Below, one piece after another: positions 1 to 11,607 of a DNA stretch of 46,124 nt (within the stretch, counting starts at the first letter, position 1; each line of letters begins with the position of its first letter). Below the pieces are notes generated by a model that had not been told where the DNA came from, ran no database searches, and was given only the letters and a program-made list of their open reading frames with translations. The position numbers were made by a program, and so were the translations under genes. This DNA is from Candolleomyces eurysporus (lineage: Eukaryota; Basidiomycota; Agaricomycetes; Agaricales; Psathyrellaceae): the NCBI GenBank assembly GCA_027579435.1, contig JANBPK010001518.1, positions 1 to 46,124 on the forward strand, read 5' to 3'.

Positions 1-2
1 AA

Positions 3-83
3 CTACGCCAGGTAGCAGAGGCCGCCAGACGACGCCAGGAAGCAGAGGCCGCCAAACAACGCACGGAGGCAGAGGCCGCCGAA
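3..83 (+). repeat. 27-nt in-frame coding repeat in the coiled coil of copy A
   Basis: Three tandem 27-nt units (3-29, 30-56, 57-83) each encode nine residues of the type RRQEAEAAK, and a fourth degenerate unit follows. Copy B has about two units in the equivalent place (about 2857-2910), so unit number varies between paralogs and lengthens or shortens the coiled coil without breaking frame. Confidence 0.8.
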
Positions 84-798
84 CAACGACTAGCGAAGGA
101 GAAGGCAGACTTGGGAATGAGGACCTCTCCCACTCCTAGCGTCAAGCATGGTACCATCGTCTCCGGCCGGACTTATGTCATGTACAACATGCAACACCAA
201 TCTTACTATGCGACTATTGACCCTGAGGGGGAAAATCGTGAGTACTTACCGTTGAGGCTCTTTGTACATAGTCTGACGAAAGGAAGCACTAGTCGTCATC
301 GAACCCCGATTGGATCGAAAAAATGCTCGTCAGCGGGTGAGTCATCGTCAACAGAAACTCTGGGAATCGTCTCACCGACTCTGACTCTCGAAAGTGGATA
401 TTCCACGGCCAAGGCACGATCAGGATGCGCACGGCATGGACAATTAAATCAGTAGCTAACGGCAAGTATTTGTGCGCCACAAGCGAAGACGATATCAAAG
501 CGCGCAAATCCTCTCCAACTTTATGGTGCACTCAGAAAGTCGATGGTGACGACTCCCGATTCCGGTGAGCTATACGCACCAGATATCTCCTCCATCTTCT
601 GACCGAGGCTGTGATTCCAACTTTTTCAACCCTGGCTGATTTCGATCTTATAGAATTTATCGCTATGACGAGTCTGGCCGAGACAACGACAAGCTCATTT
701 CGGTCTCCTTGGGCTCAGTCAAAAGTGGCGATAAGATCCAAGTGTTCAAAGAGTGCCTCGACAAGGGTGAGATTTGGGTCATGCAGAGGTATGATTGA
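3..798 (+). CDS. GTPase/coiled-coil/beta-trefoil protein, copy A (3' part only)
   Basis: This is the 3' end of a gene whose GTPase part lies outside the window. It reads in frame from base 3. Exons by homology to the complete copies are 3-237, 293-336, 395-564 and 654-798, with GT-AG introns and matching phases. The first exon encodes the end of an Ala/Glu/Arg/Gln-rich coiled coil and then the start of a beta-trefoil (IVSGRTYVMYN). The later exons give ARQRWIF, SPTLWCTQK and the terminal GEIWVMQRYD, the regularly spaced Trp/aromatic pattern of ricin-B-like folds. A sugar- or ligand-binding sensor role is inferred from the fold only. Copy B follows in tandem and shares the 3' flank. The exon structure is firm, the function is not. 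Confidence 0.75.
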
Positions 799-1619
799 TC
801 AAGGCCCTCCTCCCGTGATTGTCTACCGGAGAACCAGAATTGAGTGATAGAGTCCGTATGTCGTGGTTAGGACGACAGCTAGGTGTATTCTAAGAAATAA
901 GACACTGTATGTACCGCGTACTTAGAGCGTTGTGGATAATCCTCAGGCGGCACGAGCCAGCATTGAACGTTGAAACATGGACCTAGGTAAGACTACTTTC
1001 CGGATATCCTGATGATAAAGACATTCCTGGAGCTGAAAGTCCAGATATGCGTCACCGAGGCTAAGTAACGTGATTTTAAACTGCTCGAATTTTCAGGAAA
1101 GCCAACCGAGTGTGACGCTGTCGACGCTATAAGTAGCAGATTCCGCCCCTGCTAGCAGTCAGCACTAGTCACCTCACCAACGACGTTGACCAAGCTTCTA
1201 GGGTGTATCACCTTCCCTGACGGCTCTCAACAGGGCGGTTGATGCATTGGCTAGCTTGTGCGGCAGTGTGACTTGAACGCTTTATTCACGCTGCCTGAGC
1301 CAAAAGCAATGGAGGGTTTAGAGTATTGAGTTTTGGGTATATCACCTTCCCTGCCAGCTCTCAAGAGTGCGTCTCTGAGAGGAGTGGTGCAATTTGGATG
1401 CATGGACCGGTCGAGGCTCGGTTTGTGTTTTGGCGTGTTTGTATGCGCCTGGCCTGCATCACTACTTCCAGCGTAGGAGCATCCGTACTGACTGTCAGAG
1501 CAAGTTCTCCTATGTGCATCGAGGTTCATTTCCCAGTAGGGGGCACATTCGGAGAACAGCAGCTGACTTGACACCACACGCTCCTATCAGACCTCGAACA
1601 AGCTTCAAATTTCCCCGCA
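799..1619. other. Intergenic: shared 3' flank, dispersed repeat, leader of copy B
   Basis: Bases 799 to about 1030 are homologous to the flank after copy B (3629-3850), marking a tandem duplication. A 24-bp element around 1291-1314 recurs with one mismatch near 17767-17790. From about 1500 to 1619 the sequence matches the leader before copies C, D and E (CGAGGTTCATTTCCCAGTA), so the shared promoter and 5' UTR of the family probably lie here. No convincing gene is seen in it. Confidence 0.55.
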
Positions 1620-3628
1620 ATGCTAGATACTATCGAACCGGGCAATGACCTTACAGGCGTCAAGGTGCTCGTACATCAGGATGTGCTCATCGCGTCAGTC
1701 TTTTTCTTGCTGATCAAAAATCCGTGCCTGGTTGGCACTCACCTGGTCGATGTCCTACCGCCAGTGTAATGGGCTTGACTGGGAGCGGGAAATCCACTGT
1801 AAGCTCACATCTCATTCATCAATGGCTCGAGCCGCCTTGTACTCACTGCGCTCACCTCCGGTCGATAGTTCATCAACTTAGCCACCCAATCACCCAACAA
1901 GCTCCAAGTCGGCCACTCGATTGAGTCATGCACGGGTGCGGTCGAACACGCAGACCCATTCGATCTGGACGGTCGTCGAATCATCTTGTTCGATACTCCG
2001 GCGTTTGACAGCACGAACAAGACTGAAACTGAAATCTTGAGGATCATTGCATTCGAACTGGAGAAACGGTACGTGTTCGGGCATGCACGAGCCCAGAGTC
2101 GTCAGCTATTCATGAATATTAAATCCCTTCCTCCAGATACCGCAAGGGCCAAATCCTCCACGGAATCATCTACGTCCACCGAATTTCCGACGCCCATGTC
2201 AACGACCTTGCCAAAACGAACTTTGGCATCTTCCGCGAGCTATGCGGAGACTACTACCTCCGGAACGTCATTATAATGAGCAACATGTGGTCCCGTCTCT
2301 CCTCAGAAGTCGAGGGCCACCGTCGGATTACTGAGCTCGCTGGCCTAGACGATTTCTTCAAACCCGCGATCGCTAAAGGCGCTGCGATGATGCACCATAT
2401 GCAGGATACAGTTGAGAGTGCGCACATGGTAATTCGTCAGATCTTGAAGAACCATCCGATCGCTTTGAGGATCCAGGAAGAAATCGTGGATCAGGGTAAG
2501 AGTATCAACGAAACAGGGGCAGGAATGGCCGTCGACGAGGAGCTAGCGCAGCTCACTCATCAATACGAACTGAAGCTCAAAATGCAGTTTGCAGCGGCGA
2601 GGCGCGAGAGGGACGAAGGGACGAGGAAGGAGCAACTCAAAGAAGTCGAGCGAGCTCGTCAACTGCTAGAGAAAGTGGAGGAGGAGAAACGCAACCAAGT
2701 GAGAGAGTACCATTTGCTCCACGAGCAATTCGCTAAAGACGGAAGGACACCCCAGCAAGCTATTGGTATGGTGGAAGAGAGAATCTGGAGAGAAATCCAA
2801 GCAGCTCAAACTAGGGGGCGCTGGGATGCAGAGGCGGTTGAAAGGCGGCGCCACTGGCAGGAAGCAGAGGCTTCCAAACTACGCCAGGAAGCAGAGGCCG
2901 CCGAACTACGCCTAGCGAAGCAGAAGGAGGACTTGAAGGCGAAAACGAGGATCATCCCCAGTCCTAGCCTCAAGCATGGTAACATCGTCTCCGGCCGGAC
3001 TTACGTCATGTACAACATGCAGCACCAATCCTACTATGCGACTATTGACGCTAAGGGGGAAAATTGTGAGCACTTACTTGAGGCTCTTTGTATATAGTCT
3101 GACGAAAGGAACACTAGTCATCATCGAACCCCAATTGGGTAAAAAAAATGGTCGTCAGCGGGTGAGTCATCGTCAACAAAAACTCTGGGAATCGTCTCAC
3201 CGACTCTGACTCTCTAAAGTGGACACTCCACTGCCAAGGCACGGTCGGGATGCGCACGGCATGGACAATTAAATCAGTAACCAACGGCAGATATTTGTGC
3301 GCCACAAGCGAAGACTATATCAAAGCGCGCAAAACCTCGACTCCAACTTTATGGTGCACTCAGAAAGTCGATGGTAATGACTCCCGATTCCGGTGAGCTA
3401 TAGGCGTCTAATTTTTCCTCCTCCATCTTCTGACCAAGGCTGTGATTCCAACTTTCCAATTCTGACCGGTTTCGATCTCATAGAATTTATCGCTATGATA
3501 AGTCTGGCCAAGACAACGACAAGCTCATTTCGGTCCCCTTGGGCTCAGTCAAAAGTGGAGCCACAATCCAAGTACTCAAACAGTCCCTCAACATGGATGA
3601 GATTTGGGTCATGCAGAGGCATGGTTGA
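1620..3628 (+). CDS. AIG1-like GTPase with coiled coil and beta-trefoil, copy B
   Basis: A complete model with all phases in register is 1620-1693, 1765-1798, 1869-2068, 2137-3065, 3118-3161, 3220-3392 and 3484-3628, giving 532 residues. The G1 loop is GLTGSGKST. The G3 motif reads DTPAFDST where the other copies have DTPGFDDT, so the invariant glycine of DxxG is lost. The G4-like motif is SNMW. A long Glu/Arg/Gln coiled coil and a C-terminal beta-trefoil ending EIWVMQRHG follow. The first intron has shrunk to 15 nt (1665-1679), too short to splice but a multiple of three, so exon 1 and the microexon are read through in frame. GTP hydrolysis may be impaired. The family is common in Agaricomycetes, but its cellular role is not established. 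Confidence 0.8.
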
Positions 3629-3915
3629 TCAACCCCAACCCGTAATGAATGTCTACCGGAGGACTAGACCTGAGTGATAATGTCCCCATGTCATAGTTAG
3701 GACGACAACTACGTATATTCTGACAGCTGACATACCGTATGTATCACGTACTGAGAGCGCTGTAGACAATCCATAGGCGGCACGAGCCAGCATCAAACGT
3801 TTGAACATGAACCTAGGCATGACTACTTTGCGGATGTCCTGATAACACCGAAATCGCCTAAGAAAGGTGACGCCGTAGATGCCCTAAGTAGCAAATTCCG
3901 CCCCTGTTTTTCAGA
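3629..3915. repeat. 3' flank of copy B, duplicated from copy A
   Basis: This stretch is collinear with 799-1030, including shared words such as GGCGGCACGAGCCAGCAT (955 and 3776). It shows that A and B arose by tandem duplication of a unit longer than the coding region. No open frame of note. Confidence 0.6.
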
Positions 3916-4690
3916 ATGAATTCTCCTGCTGCCATTTCCACTATCTACGCGCAAGCCCGGTTCCCTTAGGTCAGTATTTTCCGACCATGACGTTTTTCAC
4001 CAATTAAGCCTAAGGCCTAGACGGTACCACTGCACTCTACGGCCCAGCGGGTCTGGATGGATCCTCTTCGCAGTACAACTTAATGATGACTTCCAAATCC
4101 GCATTCTGATTCTAGGTTGAAGTAACTTCTACCGACCGAAACAACTAATATACTACCGCGGCAATCTTGGCTGTAAAACACACAATCTCTCCAAACCTGA
4201 AACTCCTCTCGAACCCTGGGTCACAAAGGCTTGCTGTTGACTGCGCCGAAATTCACACAACGCCGTCTCCCGGTGATAGGCGAGATCATGCTCGTACTTG
4301 GGTCCAAGGTTTCATTTGGCTGATGGCTTCCTCAAGCATGGGTGGACCAGAGGCGTCGCCAATTATAAGTGGTATCGTACTACCTGCCATTCCCTCATTC
4401 AACTAAACTCTTCCCCTCGTACACCCGTTGGTCGCGTCGCAGGCCCTTTGTGTTTGACACATTTCCGTCTTGTCATCCGTATTCTTTTTGGTTCGCTACA
4501 GTCACGGTGGACGTCAATTCGTACGCTGCAAGTTTACGAGGGAAATCGATACGCAAGGATTTGTGACCTTTACTCCAAGACGGTCTGATTTCAATGGAAC
4601 ATCTGCTAGTGGTAATTTCAATTCGGTAAGCATCTATCAACCCAGGCCGTACATATCACAAAATGTGCCACTAATGAAACGAAATTGATG
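3916..4690 (+). pseudogene. Partner element X, copy upstream of GTPase C
   Basis: A segment homologous to 11608-12250 and 16284-16720 (both -) and to 18660-18900 (+), always on the strand of the GTPase gene downstream. It opens with a 17-codon frame MNSPAAISTIYAQ..FP ended by TAG, conserved at about 12220 (-). An exon-like block follows at about 4430-4625, where a hydrophobic stretch precedes QFVRRKF and FNGTSASGN, then a GTAAGC donor-like site. Frames differ between copies and none gives one long intact protein, so I read this as a decaying multi-exon gene, perhaps once for a membrane protein. The product is not recognised. Confidence 0.4.
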
Positions 4691-5039
4691 GCTTTAGCAT
4701 TCCCATGTTGGGCTCTATGATCCCGTTTGCAATGATCGATTCCGTGGATCGGACCAAGAGTCGCATTTAATAAATTAATAGAAGCCATAAACACGCCACC
4801 AGAATTGGCTCGACCAGCAGCGTACATATCCAAAGACGATGGACATCTGACCAATTCCCCGCTTGCTAAACATGGGCTCATAATCAATGTCACAGTGATC
4901 AACCTTCACACTTCACTGTAATGAAAGCTCTCAGTTGGGCGTCACATACAATCTGCTTGATTGCATACCTCGTGTGTGCGTCGAGGCTCATCTCCCAAGC
5001 GCACGGCTTGGAAAAGCAGCAGAGTAAAAACACGCTTCA

Positions 5040-5250
5040 TCCGAATGTTGTGACTCAAACGTTACCCGCTCCACTATCTCTTCTTTCTTCTTAATCAGAC
5101 CCTGAATGAGGGTACAGTCTCTGTACAGTGGGAAATAACACCGTCGAGATGCCTATCGCCCTTTCGAACCAGGTACGTAGCTTTAGATGCGACCGCCAAG
5201 ATTGATGCTCATGGCACTCGTAAAGGATGTGCTCATTGCGTCAGTATCCC
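5040..5250 (+). pseudogene. Orphan leader: relic exon 1 plus 14-nt microexon
   Basis: The sequence is homologous to the 5' end of the GTPase genes but has no P-loop exon behind it. The start region CTCTGTACAGTGGGAA corresponds to CTGTACAATGGCAGAA of copy C, so the ATG is lost. An intact microexon (5226-5239) with AG before it and GTCAGT after it follows. It is a relic of a duplicated 5' module. Confidence 0.6.
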
Positions 5251-5668
5251 TCTCATTCACCGAATTGGGCATCCTAATACTTGCTCATTCACCTAATTAA
5301 TTGACCAAGAGTTGCATTTTAAAGAAGCCACAAAAAGGCCACCAGCGTCCATGTCTCCAATACACTAGAACCGATTCTACACGTGCTAAACATGAGGCGA
5401 TTATCATACAGATCTCGGTAAGGAAATCTCCGAGCGACAATGGGCGTCAAATAGAGTTGATTCTACGTAATCAACCGCCCCGTGTGTGCATCGAGGCTCA
5501 TTTCCCAGTAGGGAACACGTTTCGGGAACAACAGCTGACCCCCTCGGCGCTTCATCTGAATGTTATATCAAGAGCAAGCTTGCGCACCAGCCCGACTTGA
5601 ACGTTATCCGCTCCTCTGCCTTTTTCTTCTCCTTGATCAGACCCCGATCAAACTTACATTTCTGTACA

Positions 5669-7042
5669 ATGGCAGAAAACACCGTCGAACCACCTATTAA
5701 CCTTTCAGACAAGGTTCGTTGCTATCGCCGCGATCGTCATGAGCGATACTCATTGCGCTTGTACAGGATGTGCTCATTGCGTCAGTGTCTCTCTCACTCA
5801 TTGACTGGGCCCCATGGCTGATCACTCGCCTGGTCAACTTTCCATTACCAGCGTGATAGGCTTGACTGGGAGCGGGAAATCTTCCGTAAGTCTCCTCGTA
5901 CCATCTCTCTAAACCAGCGATTCATTCGGCTGCATGGTACTTGTCGATAGTTCATCAACGTAGCCACCCAGTCACCCAACAAACTCCGGGTCGGGCACTC
6001 GATCCAGTCATGCACGGATGTGGTTGAACGCGCAGACTCGTTCGACCTGGACGGTCGTCGAATCATCTTGTTCGATACTCCGGGTTTTGACGATACGAAC
6101 AAGACTGAACGCGAGATTCTGGCGATTATTACATTCGAACTTGAGAAACAGTACGTGCCGTCTACCCTTTTATGCACCACCCCGTCCCGTTCAGAAAATT
6201 CAGGTATGCTTAAATTGATGTCTTAATATCGACATTTATCCAGGTATCGCAAAGGCCAAACCCTCCACGGAATCATCTACGTTCACCGAATCTCTGACCT
6301 CCGTGTTGGCGGCCTCGCCAAAACCTACTTTCGCATCTTCCGCAAACTCTGCGGAGACGCCTTCCTCCAGAACGTTATCATAATGACCAATTTGTGGTCC
6401 CGCCTCCCCTCAGAACTCGAAGGCCGTCGTCGAGCAGACGAGCTCGCCAGCCTAGATGACTTCTTCAAACCCGCGATCGCTCAAGGCGCCGTGATGATGC
6501 ACCATATGCAAGATACAGTGGACAGTGCCCATGGAATTCTGCGTCAGATCCTGAAGAACCGTCCGAGGGCGTTGTCAATCCAGAAAGAAATAGTCGACCA
6601 AGGCAAGACCATCACCGAAACAGGTGCGGGGATGGCTCTCGACGAGAAGCTGGCGCTACTCGCTCAACAATACGAACGAAAGCTGAAAGAGCAATTCGAG
6701 GCGGCGGAAGAGGCGAGGCTCGAGAGAGACGAAGAGACCCGTAATGAACAGCTCGAAGAAGCGGAGAGGATTCGTCACCTGCTGGATGCATTGGAAGAGG
6801 AAAAATCCAACCAAGCGAGGCAATACCAGTTGCTCCAAGAGCAATTCGCTGAAGCTGAAAGGAATCGTGAGCAAGGTATGCGTGAGGCGGAAGAGAGGAG
6901 TTGCGGAGAAACACAGGTGGCTCAGCGCCAGGAGGCAAAGGTCCAGAGACCCGGCACTGCAGGACCGGTCGGGTTACTCCGGATTTGGCAAGCTCTAAGC
7001 GCAGTGTTAGGCAGATTGACTGTGACTACTTCGGCTCAGTGA
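5669..7042 (+). CDS. AIG1-like GTPase, copy C, truncated (no beta-trefoil)
   Basis: The exons 5669-5713, 5767-5780 (microexon), 5852-5885, 5951-6150 and 6244-7042 give 363 residues in frame. The G1 loop is GLTGSGKSS, G3 is DTPGFDDT and the G4-like motif is TNLW, so the nucleotide-binding site looks intact. The Glu/Arg-rich coiled coil runs to about residue 320. From about 6930 the sequence departs from the other copies and encodes an unrelated tail ending TVTTSAQ, so the lectin-like domain is missing. It could be a free GTPase that works through other copies, or a decaying paralog. The start is chosen by alignment with exon 1 of copy D (MADDTVRPPI against MAENTVEPPI). Confidence 0.75.
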
Positions 7043-8610
7043 AAACCCTGCATGCTCCCATCACTGCCAATCATATTCCATCTGTGAGACGGTGACCCAT
7101 TGCGCTCCATCGTGGCGTTCCCTTTATCTTGTTTTAATTCGCTACGCTCATCTTGCGATTGCATCCCTCCATGTACCGTACCTGCCCCTCTATGTAATGG
7201 TTGCCGAGGCATTTTGCCGAGGGTACTTAAGGGGGTCCAAAAATGCCAAGACGATGTCGCTCCTTGTGACCGGGCCGCATCTCTCCCATCAGTCATTTTC
7301 AAACCTATCGCAGCTCCGCCTGTTTTCCGTCCGCCCCTTTCAACATTTCCTCCCACTCCGCCATCATATTTCGTGCCGCCGTCACTATCTCACCCTCGGA
7401 AGCCCGCAAAATGCCTCGGCTCCTGCCGTGCGAAGCATCGGCCGCTTGCCACAGGTATCAATTGGCAATACATTTTTGTAAGAGGAGAGTCTCAGCTTAT
7501 CGGTGCTATAGCGCTCTCCACTCAGAATACGTGATACGTACGGTGGTAGGTAGTAACCCCAAAAGGTCCCAATGAGGAACGGCTGGTTTCCGCTCCTAGT
7601 ACTACGAGTTGCGGAACACCAGCTGAGCTGTCAGCCTCTCATCCATGTCTTTTCTTGCGTCGGTCCTGAGGAATGGGATCCATCATTTCGAAGGATGTTT
7701 GCATATGGAAGTGCTTCACAAGCATTGCACAAGTGCTCAGGAAGGGATTCGAGATATCGAGACTTGGTCACCATTGCGCTCGGATGCGAAGATTGACACC
7801 TCTTGGTTTCCAAACCCTCAAGGCACTTTTAGGTCAACGTTTCACTGATATTTGAGATGCATTGGTAGGTAGAAGGTGTACAAAGCTCCTGTACACAAAC
7901 ATGTGTGGCTTGATTTTTGGAACTCTGACCATGATCTGGTCGAATCAAAACTTGTCAAAGATGGTGCTCGCAAAACAAGAGCCCAAGGGCTATTTAAGGC
8001 ATTGAAACAAGGTCAAGTGAGATATTGAGAGATATAGGGTCAACAACGCCAGGGAGATTGAGGACCCCCAGCCAAGGGGCAAAAGTAGAGTATATCCAGT
8101 CCAATACATCGGCACGAAATTCCATGGCTCAACGGCAGTTTAACGAAAATCGACATAGAGCAAGTGGGCCTATACTATCATGCAGTATCGTGAAAGGTGA
8201 GACAGCACCCTCAGGGCCTCACTGCCGCCGGTGTGACGGTTTATAATAAGTCAAAGAATTCAAGGCACCTCAGTGCCCGCAGGGTCTCAACTCTCGTGAT
8301 GTCACCAGATAGTGAGCTATCCTCACTGGTCACCACCGTATGTAGTGCTGCATCACGCCCAAGAGTGAGCTCAGACAGTGAGCCATTGATGCATTGCCTT
8401 TGGGGCCTTACCGCCGCCCGCATATCCCTCGCTAATGTAGGAATGATCGTAAAGTCGATGTAGGTTTGTGCTCTAATCGCCGAGCGCGCTAGACGTCGTT
8501 ACGGTCATGCGTCAATTCTTCGAATACATGCAATTGCCATCCTACCCACAAAATATGTACTTATTCACTCAGGTCGAGTTCTCCGGCAAAAGTTCGTGGT
8601 GGCGCCTGGA
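7043..8610. other. Intergenic between convergent copies C and D
   Basis: No gene supported. A short word near 7505-7545 (GCGCTCTCCACTCAGAATACG) resembles the 3' flank of copy E at about 13150-13180, which hints at a vanished minus-strand unit. Several short frames at 7090-7530 overlap on both strands and look non-coding. The last 100 bases (8505-8610) match the 3' flank of copy E (13190-13285). Confidence 0.45.
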
Positions 8611-10642
8611 TCAATCACACCCCTCCAGAATCCAATGCTCATCGCTTTCGTGGCGCCTCCGGCGCACTTTGATCATACCTCCACTTTGGGCAGGTCCATC
8701 ATCGGCCGAAACGACACCTTCGTCGTTTGGGTCAGACCCATTAACATTGTGACAAGAAATTCTATAAGGCGAAAACCAGTCAAAGTTGGAAAATTGGAAT
8801 TACGGCCCCGGTCAGAAAATGGACGAGATATCTGACGCTTATAGCTCACCGGAATTGGGAGTCATGGCCCTCGAGACGACGAGTGCACCATAAAGTTGGG
8901 GTCGAAGTTTCGTACGCCTTGATCTCGCCAACTCGCCTTGTCGCGCACAAATACTTGCCGCTGCTTGCTGATTGAATCGTCCATGGAATGCACTTCCCAG
9001 ACTTGCCTTCGCTGCGGAATATCCACTTTTGCGAATTGGTCGGTGAGACGACGCCCAGCGAGAGCTTCAGTTAACGATTTCTCACCTGCTGACGAGCTTT
9101 TCCTCCTCGATCCAGTCGGGGTTCCATGATAACTAGAATTTTCATTTGTAAGACTGTATAGGACGGCATTCAGCGGCAAGTACTCACGATGTTCCTCGCT
9201 ATCGTTAAGAGTTGCGTAGTAGGATTCGTGTTGTTTGTTGTACATGGCATAAGACCGGCCGGAGACGATGACACCATGCTTGAGGTTAGTCCGAGGACNG
9301 GGGGGAACTGGGAGATATCGCAATGTTCGTCATTCTCTCCTCCAATTCCGCCGTCTCCTGCGTTCGGCGTCGTTCGGCGGCATTTACATGTTGGCGCAAC
9401 CTAGCTTCAGCTGCATTGGTCTCGCTCCGTCGTCTCTGTTCCACCTGACGTATGGCGTGTTCGCGTTTCCTTTCAGCTTCAGCGAATTGTTCTTGGAGCA
9501 ACTGATACTGTCTGGCTTGATCGCGTTTCTCCTCCTCCAATTTACTCAACAGTTGACGAATCCTCTCGGCTTCTTCGAGCTGCTCCTTCCGCGTCTCTTC
9601 ATCTCTCTCGCGCCTCGCCTGTTCTGCCGCCTCGAATTGCTCTTTCAGCTTTCGTTCGTATTGTTGAGCGAGTAGCGCCAGCTTCTCGTCGAGAGCCATT
9701 CCCGCACCTGTCTCAGTGATGGTCTTGTGCTGGTCAACTATTTCTGTCTGGATGGACAACGCCATCGGATGGTTCTTCAGAATCCGACGCAGAATTCCAT
9801 GGGCACTGGACACTGTATCCTGAATATGATGCATCATCGTGGCGCCTTTGTCGATCGCGGGTTTGAAGAAATCGTCCAGGCTGGTAAGCTCGGCGACCCG
9901 GCGACGGCCTTCATCAGTCGAGGGGAGGCGGGACCACATGCTGGTCATTATGACGACATTTTTGAGGGAGGATTCTCCGCATAGCTTGCGAAAGATGGAA
10001 AAGTTGGTTTTGGCGAGGCCGCCGACACGGAGGTCGGAGATGCGGTGGACGTAGATGATTCCGTGGAGGGTTTGGCCTTTACGGTATCTGGCGGAAGGGA
10101 ATTGATACTCATGAATGACTGGCGACTCTGAGATCCATGCATGCATCTCCACGTACTGTTTCTCTAGCTCAAACGCGATAATCCTCAGGATTTCAGTTTC
10201 ACTCTTGTTCGTGTCGTCGAAACCTGGAGTATCGAACAAGATGATCCGACGACCGTCCAGATCGAACGGGTCTGCACGTTCAACCACTTCCGTGCAAGAC
10301 TGTATCGAGTGCCCGACCTGGAGTTTGTTGGTCGATTGGGTGGCTAGGTTGATGAACTATCGACAAGTTCGAGGTAGCCGAATGAATCGCTGATGAAAGG
10401 AGATGATACAAGGAGACCTACGGTAGATTTTCCGCTTCCAGTCAAGCCCATCACGCTGGTAACAGAAAGTTGATCAGGTGAGTTATCAACCACGAAGCTT
10501 TAGTCGCTGAGCGAGAGGGATACCGACGCAATGAGCACATCCTATAAAACCGCAATGAGCATCAACCATGACGATCACAGCGATAGCTACCTACCTTGTC
10601 CGAAATTTGGTTGATGGGTGGTCTGACGGTATCATCTGCCAT
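8611..10642 (-). CDS. AIG1-like GTPase with coiled coil and beta-trefoil, copy D
   Basis: On the minus strand the exons are 10595-10642, 10528-10541 (microexon), 10422-10455, 10157-10356, 9188-10087, 9086-9132, 8850-9025 and 8611-8761. Dropping the N at 9299 gives 522 residues in frame. The G1 loop is GLTGSGKST, G3 DTPGFDDT and G4-like TSMW, so the GTPase core looks complete. The coiled coil (about residues 245-360) is followed by a beta-trefoil with IVSGRSYAMYN, KWIF and a terminal HWILEGCD. The protein is probably cytosolic, as no signal peptide is seen. It is most like copy E, and both share 3' and 5' flanks. A surveillance or defence role is only an analogy with GTPase-plus-sensor architectures. 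Confidence 0.8.
10528..10541 (-). other. 14-nt microexon of copy D
   Basis: GATGTGCTCATTGC on the minus strand, preceded by TTTATAG and followed by GTCGGT. It encodes DVLI plus two bases of an Ala codon and joins exon 1 (phase 0) to the P-loop exon. Equivalent 14-mers are at 1680-1693, 5767-5780, 15200-15213 and 19549-19562. Confidence 0.85.
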
Positions 10643-11607
10643 TTTACAGAAATGTAAATTCAAGGAGGTCTGAGGAAGAGACACCGGAGCGGGTAGCGTT
10701 TAACTCGCACTGGCGCACGAGCCTGCTCTTGATATATCTTTCTGATGAAGCGCTGAGGGTGTCACCTGTTGTCCCCGGAACGTGCTCCCTACCGGGAAAT
10801 GAACCTCAATGGGCAAACGAGGCAGGTGATTAAGTAGATTCAACCCTATGTGACGCCCGTTGTCGTTCGGAGATTTCTTGGTGAAGTGTGAAGGGAGATC
10901 TGTATGATAATCACCTCATGCATTGTACGCATAGGATTGTACTATCGTATTTGGGACACGTATGCCTATCTGTGGCTTCTATCGAACGCGACTCTTAGTC
11001 CGAGATAGTTTCAGGTGAGCGAGCAAGCACGGAGCATCATCGGTAAGCGAGGGGTACTGAGGCAATGAGCGTATCCTGTACGAGTATAATCAGTCCTCAC
11101 GATCGCAATGATAGCTCCTGACCTTACCTAAAGGTCGATATCCGTTTTAATAGTACCGTCTGCCATGTACAGAGACTGTAGCTTCATTCGGGGTTTGATT
11201 AGGAAGAAAGGGGACAGTGGAGCAGGTAGCGTTTGAGTGGCAACATTCGGATGAAGCGTGTTTTTGCTCAGCTGCTGTTCCCGAGCCGTGCTCCGGGGAA
11301 TGAACCTCGACGCACGCGGGAGGTCGACGATCAAGCATATTCAACGGTATGGCCTATTTAGAGCTTTCCTTACGGTGAAGGGTAAAGGGTAATCAGTATC
11401 GCTATAACCCCATGTTTAGCACGCTTGGAATTGGTCGAATGTCTCTCGTATTTGGGACATGTACGCTGCTGGCTGAGCCGATTCTGGTGGCCTGTTTATG
11501 GATTCTATTGTATGCGACTCATGGCCCGATCCATGCAATCGATCCTTCCGAACGGGATCGTGGAGCCCAACATGGGAATGCTAAAGCCATCAGTTTCATC
11601 TAATTCA
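10643..11607 (-). pseudogene. Leader of copy D plus an orphan leader further upstream
   Basis: Bases 10643-10860 (minus) match the leader before copy E at 15311-15540. Beyond it is an orphan 5' module: an ATG at 11166 opens a 12-codon frame (MADGTIKTDIDL, then TAG at 11128-11130), and a microexon-like 14-mer sits at 11062-11075, where the donor GT has become CT. No P-loop exon follows it. Bases 11340-11607 are a flank shared with the other units, with no supported gene. Confidence 0.5.

Noticed and set aside
7092..7534. Overlapping open frames of 129 and 144 codons after copy C
   Set aside because: They overlap in different frames and oppose another on the minus strand, show no domain, no homologous counterpart in other units and biased composition that avoids stops by chance.
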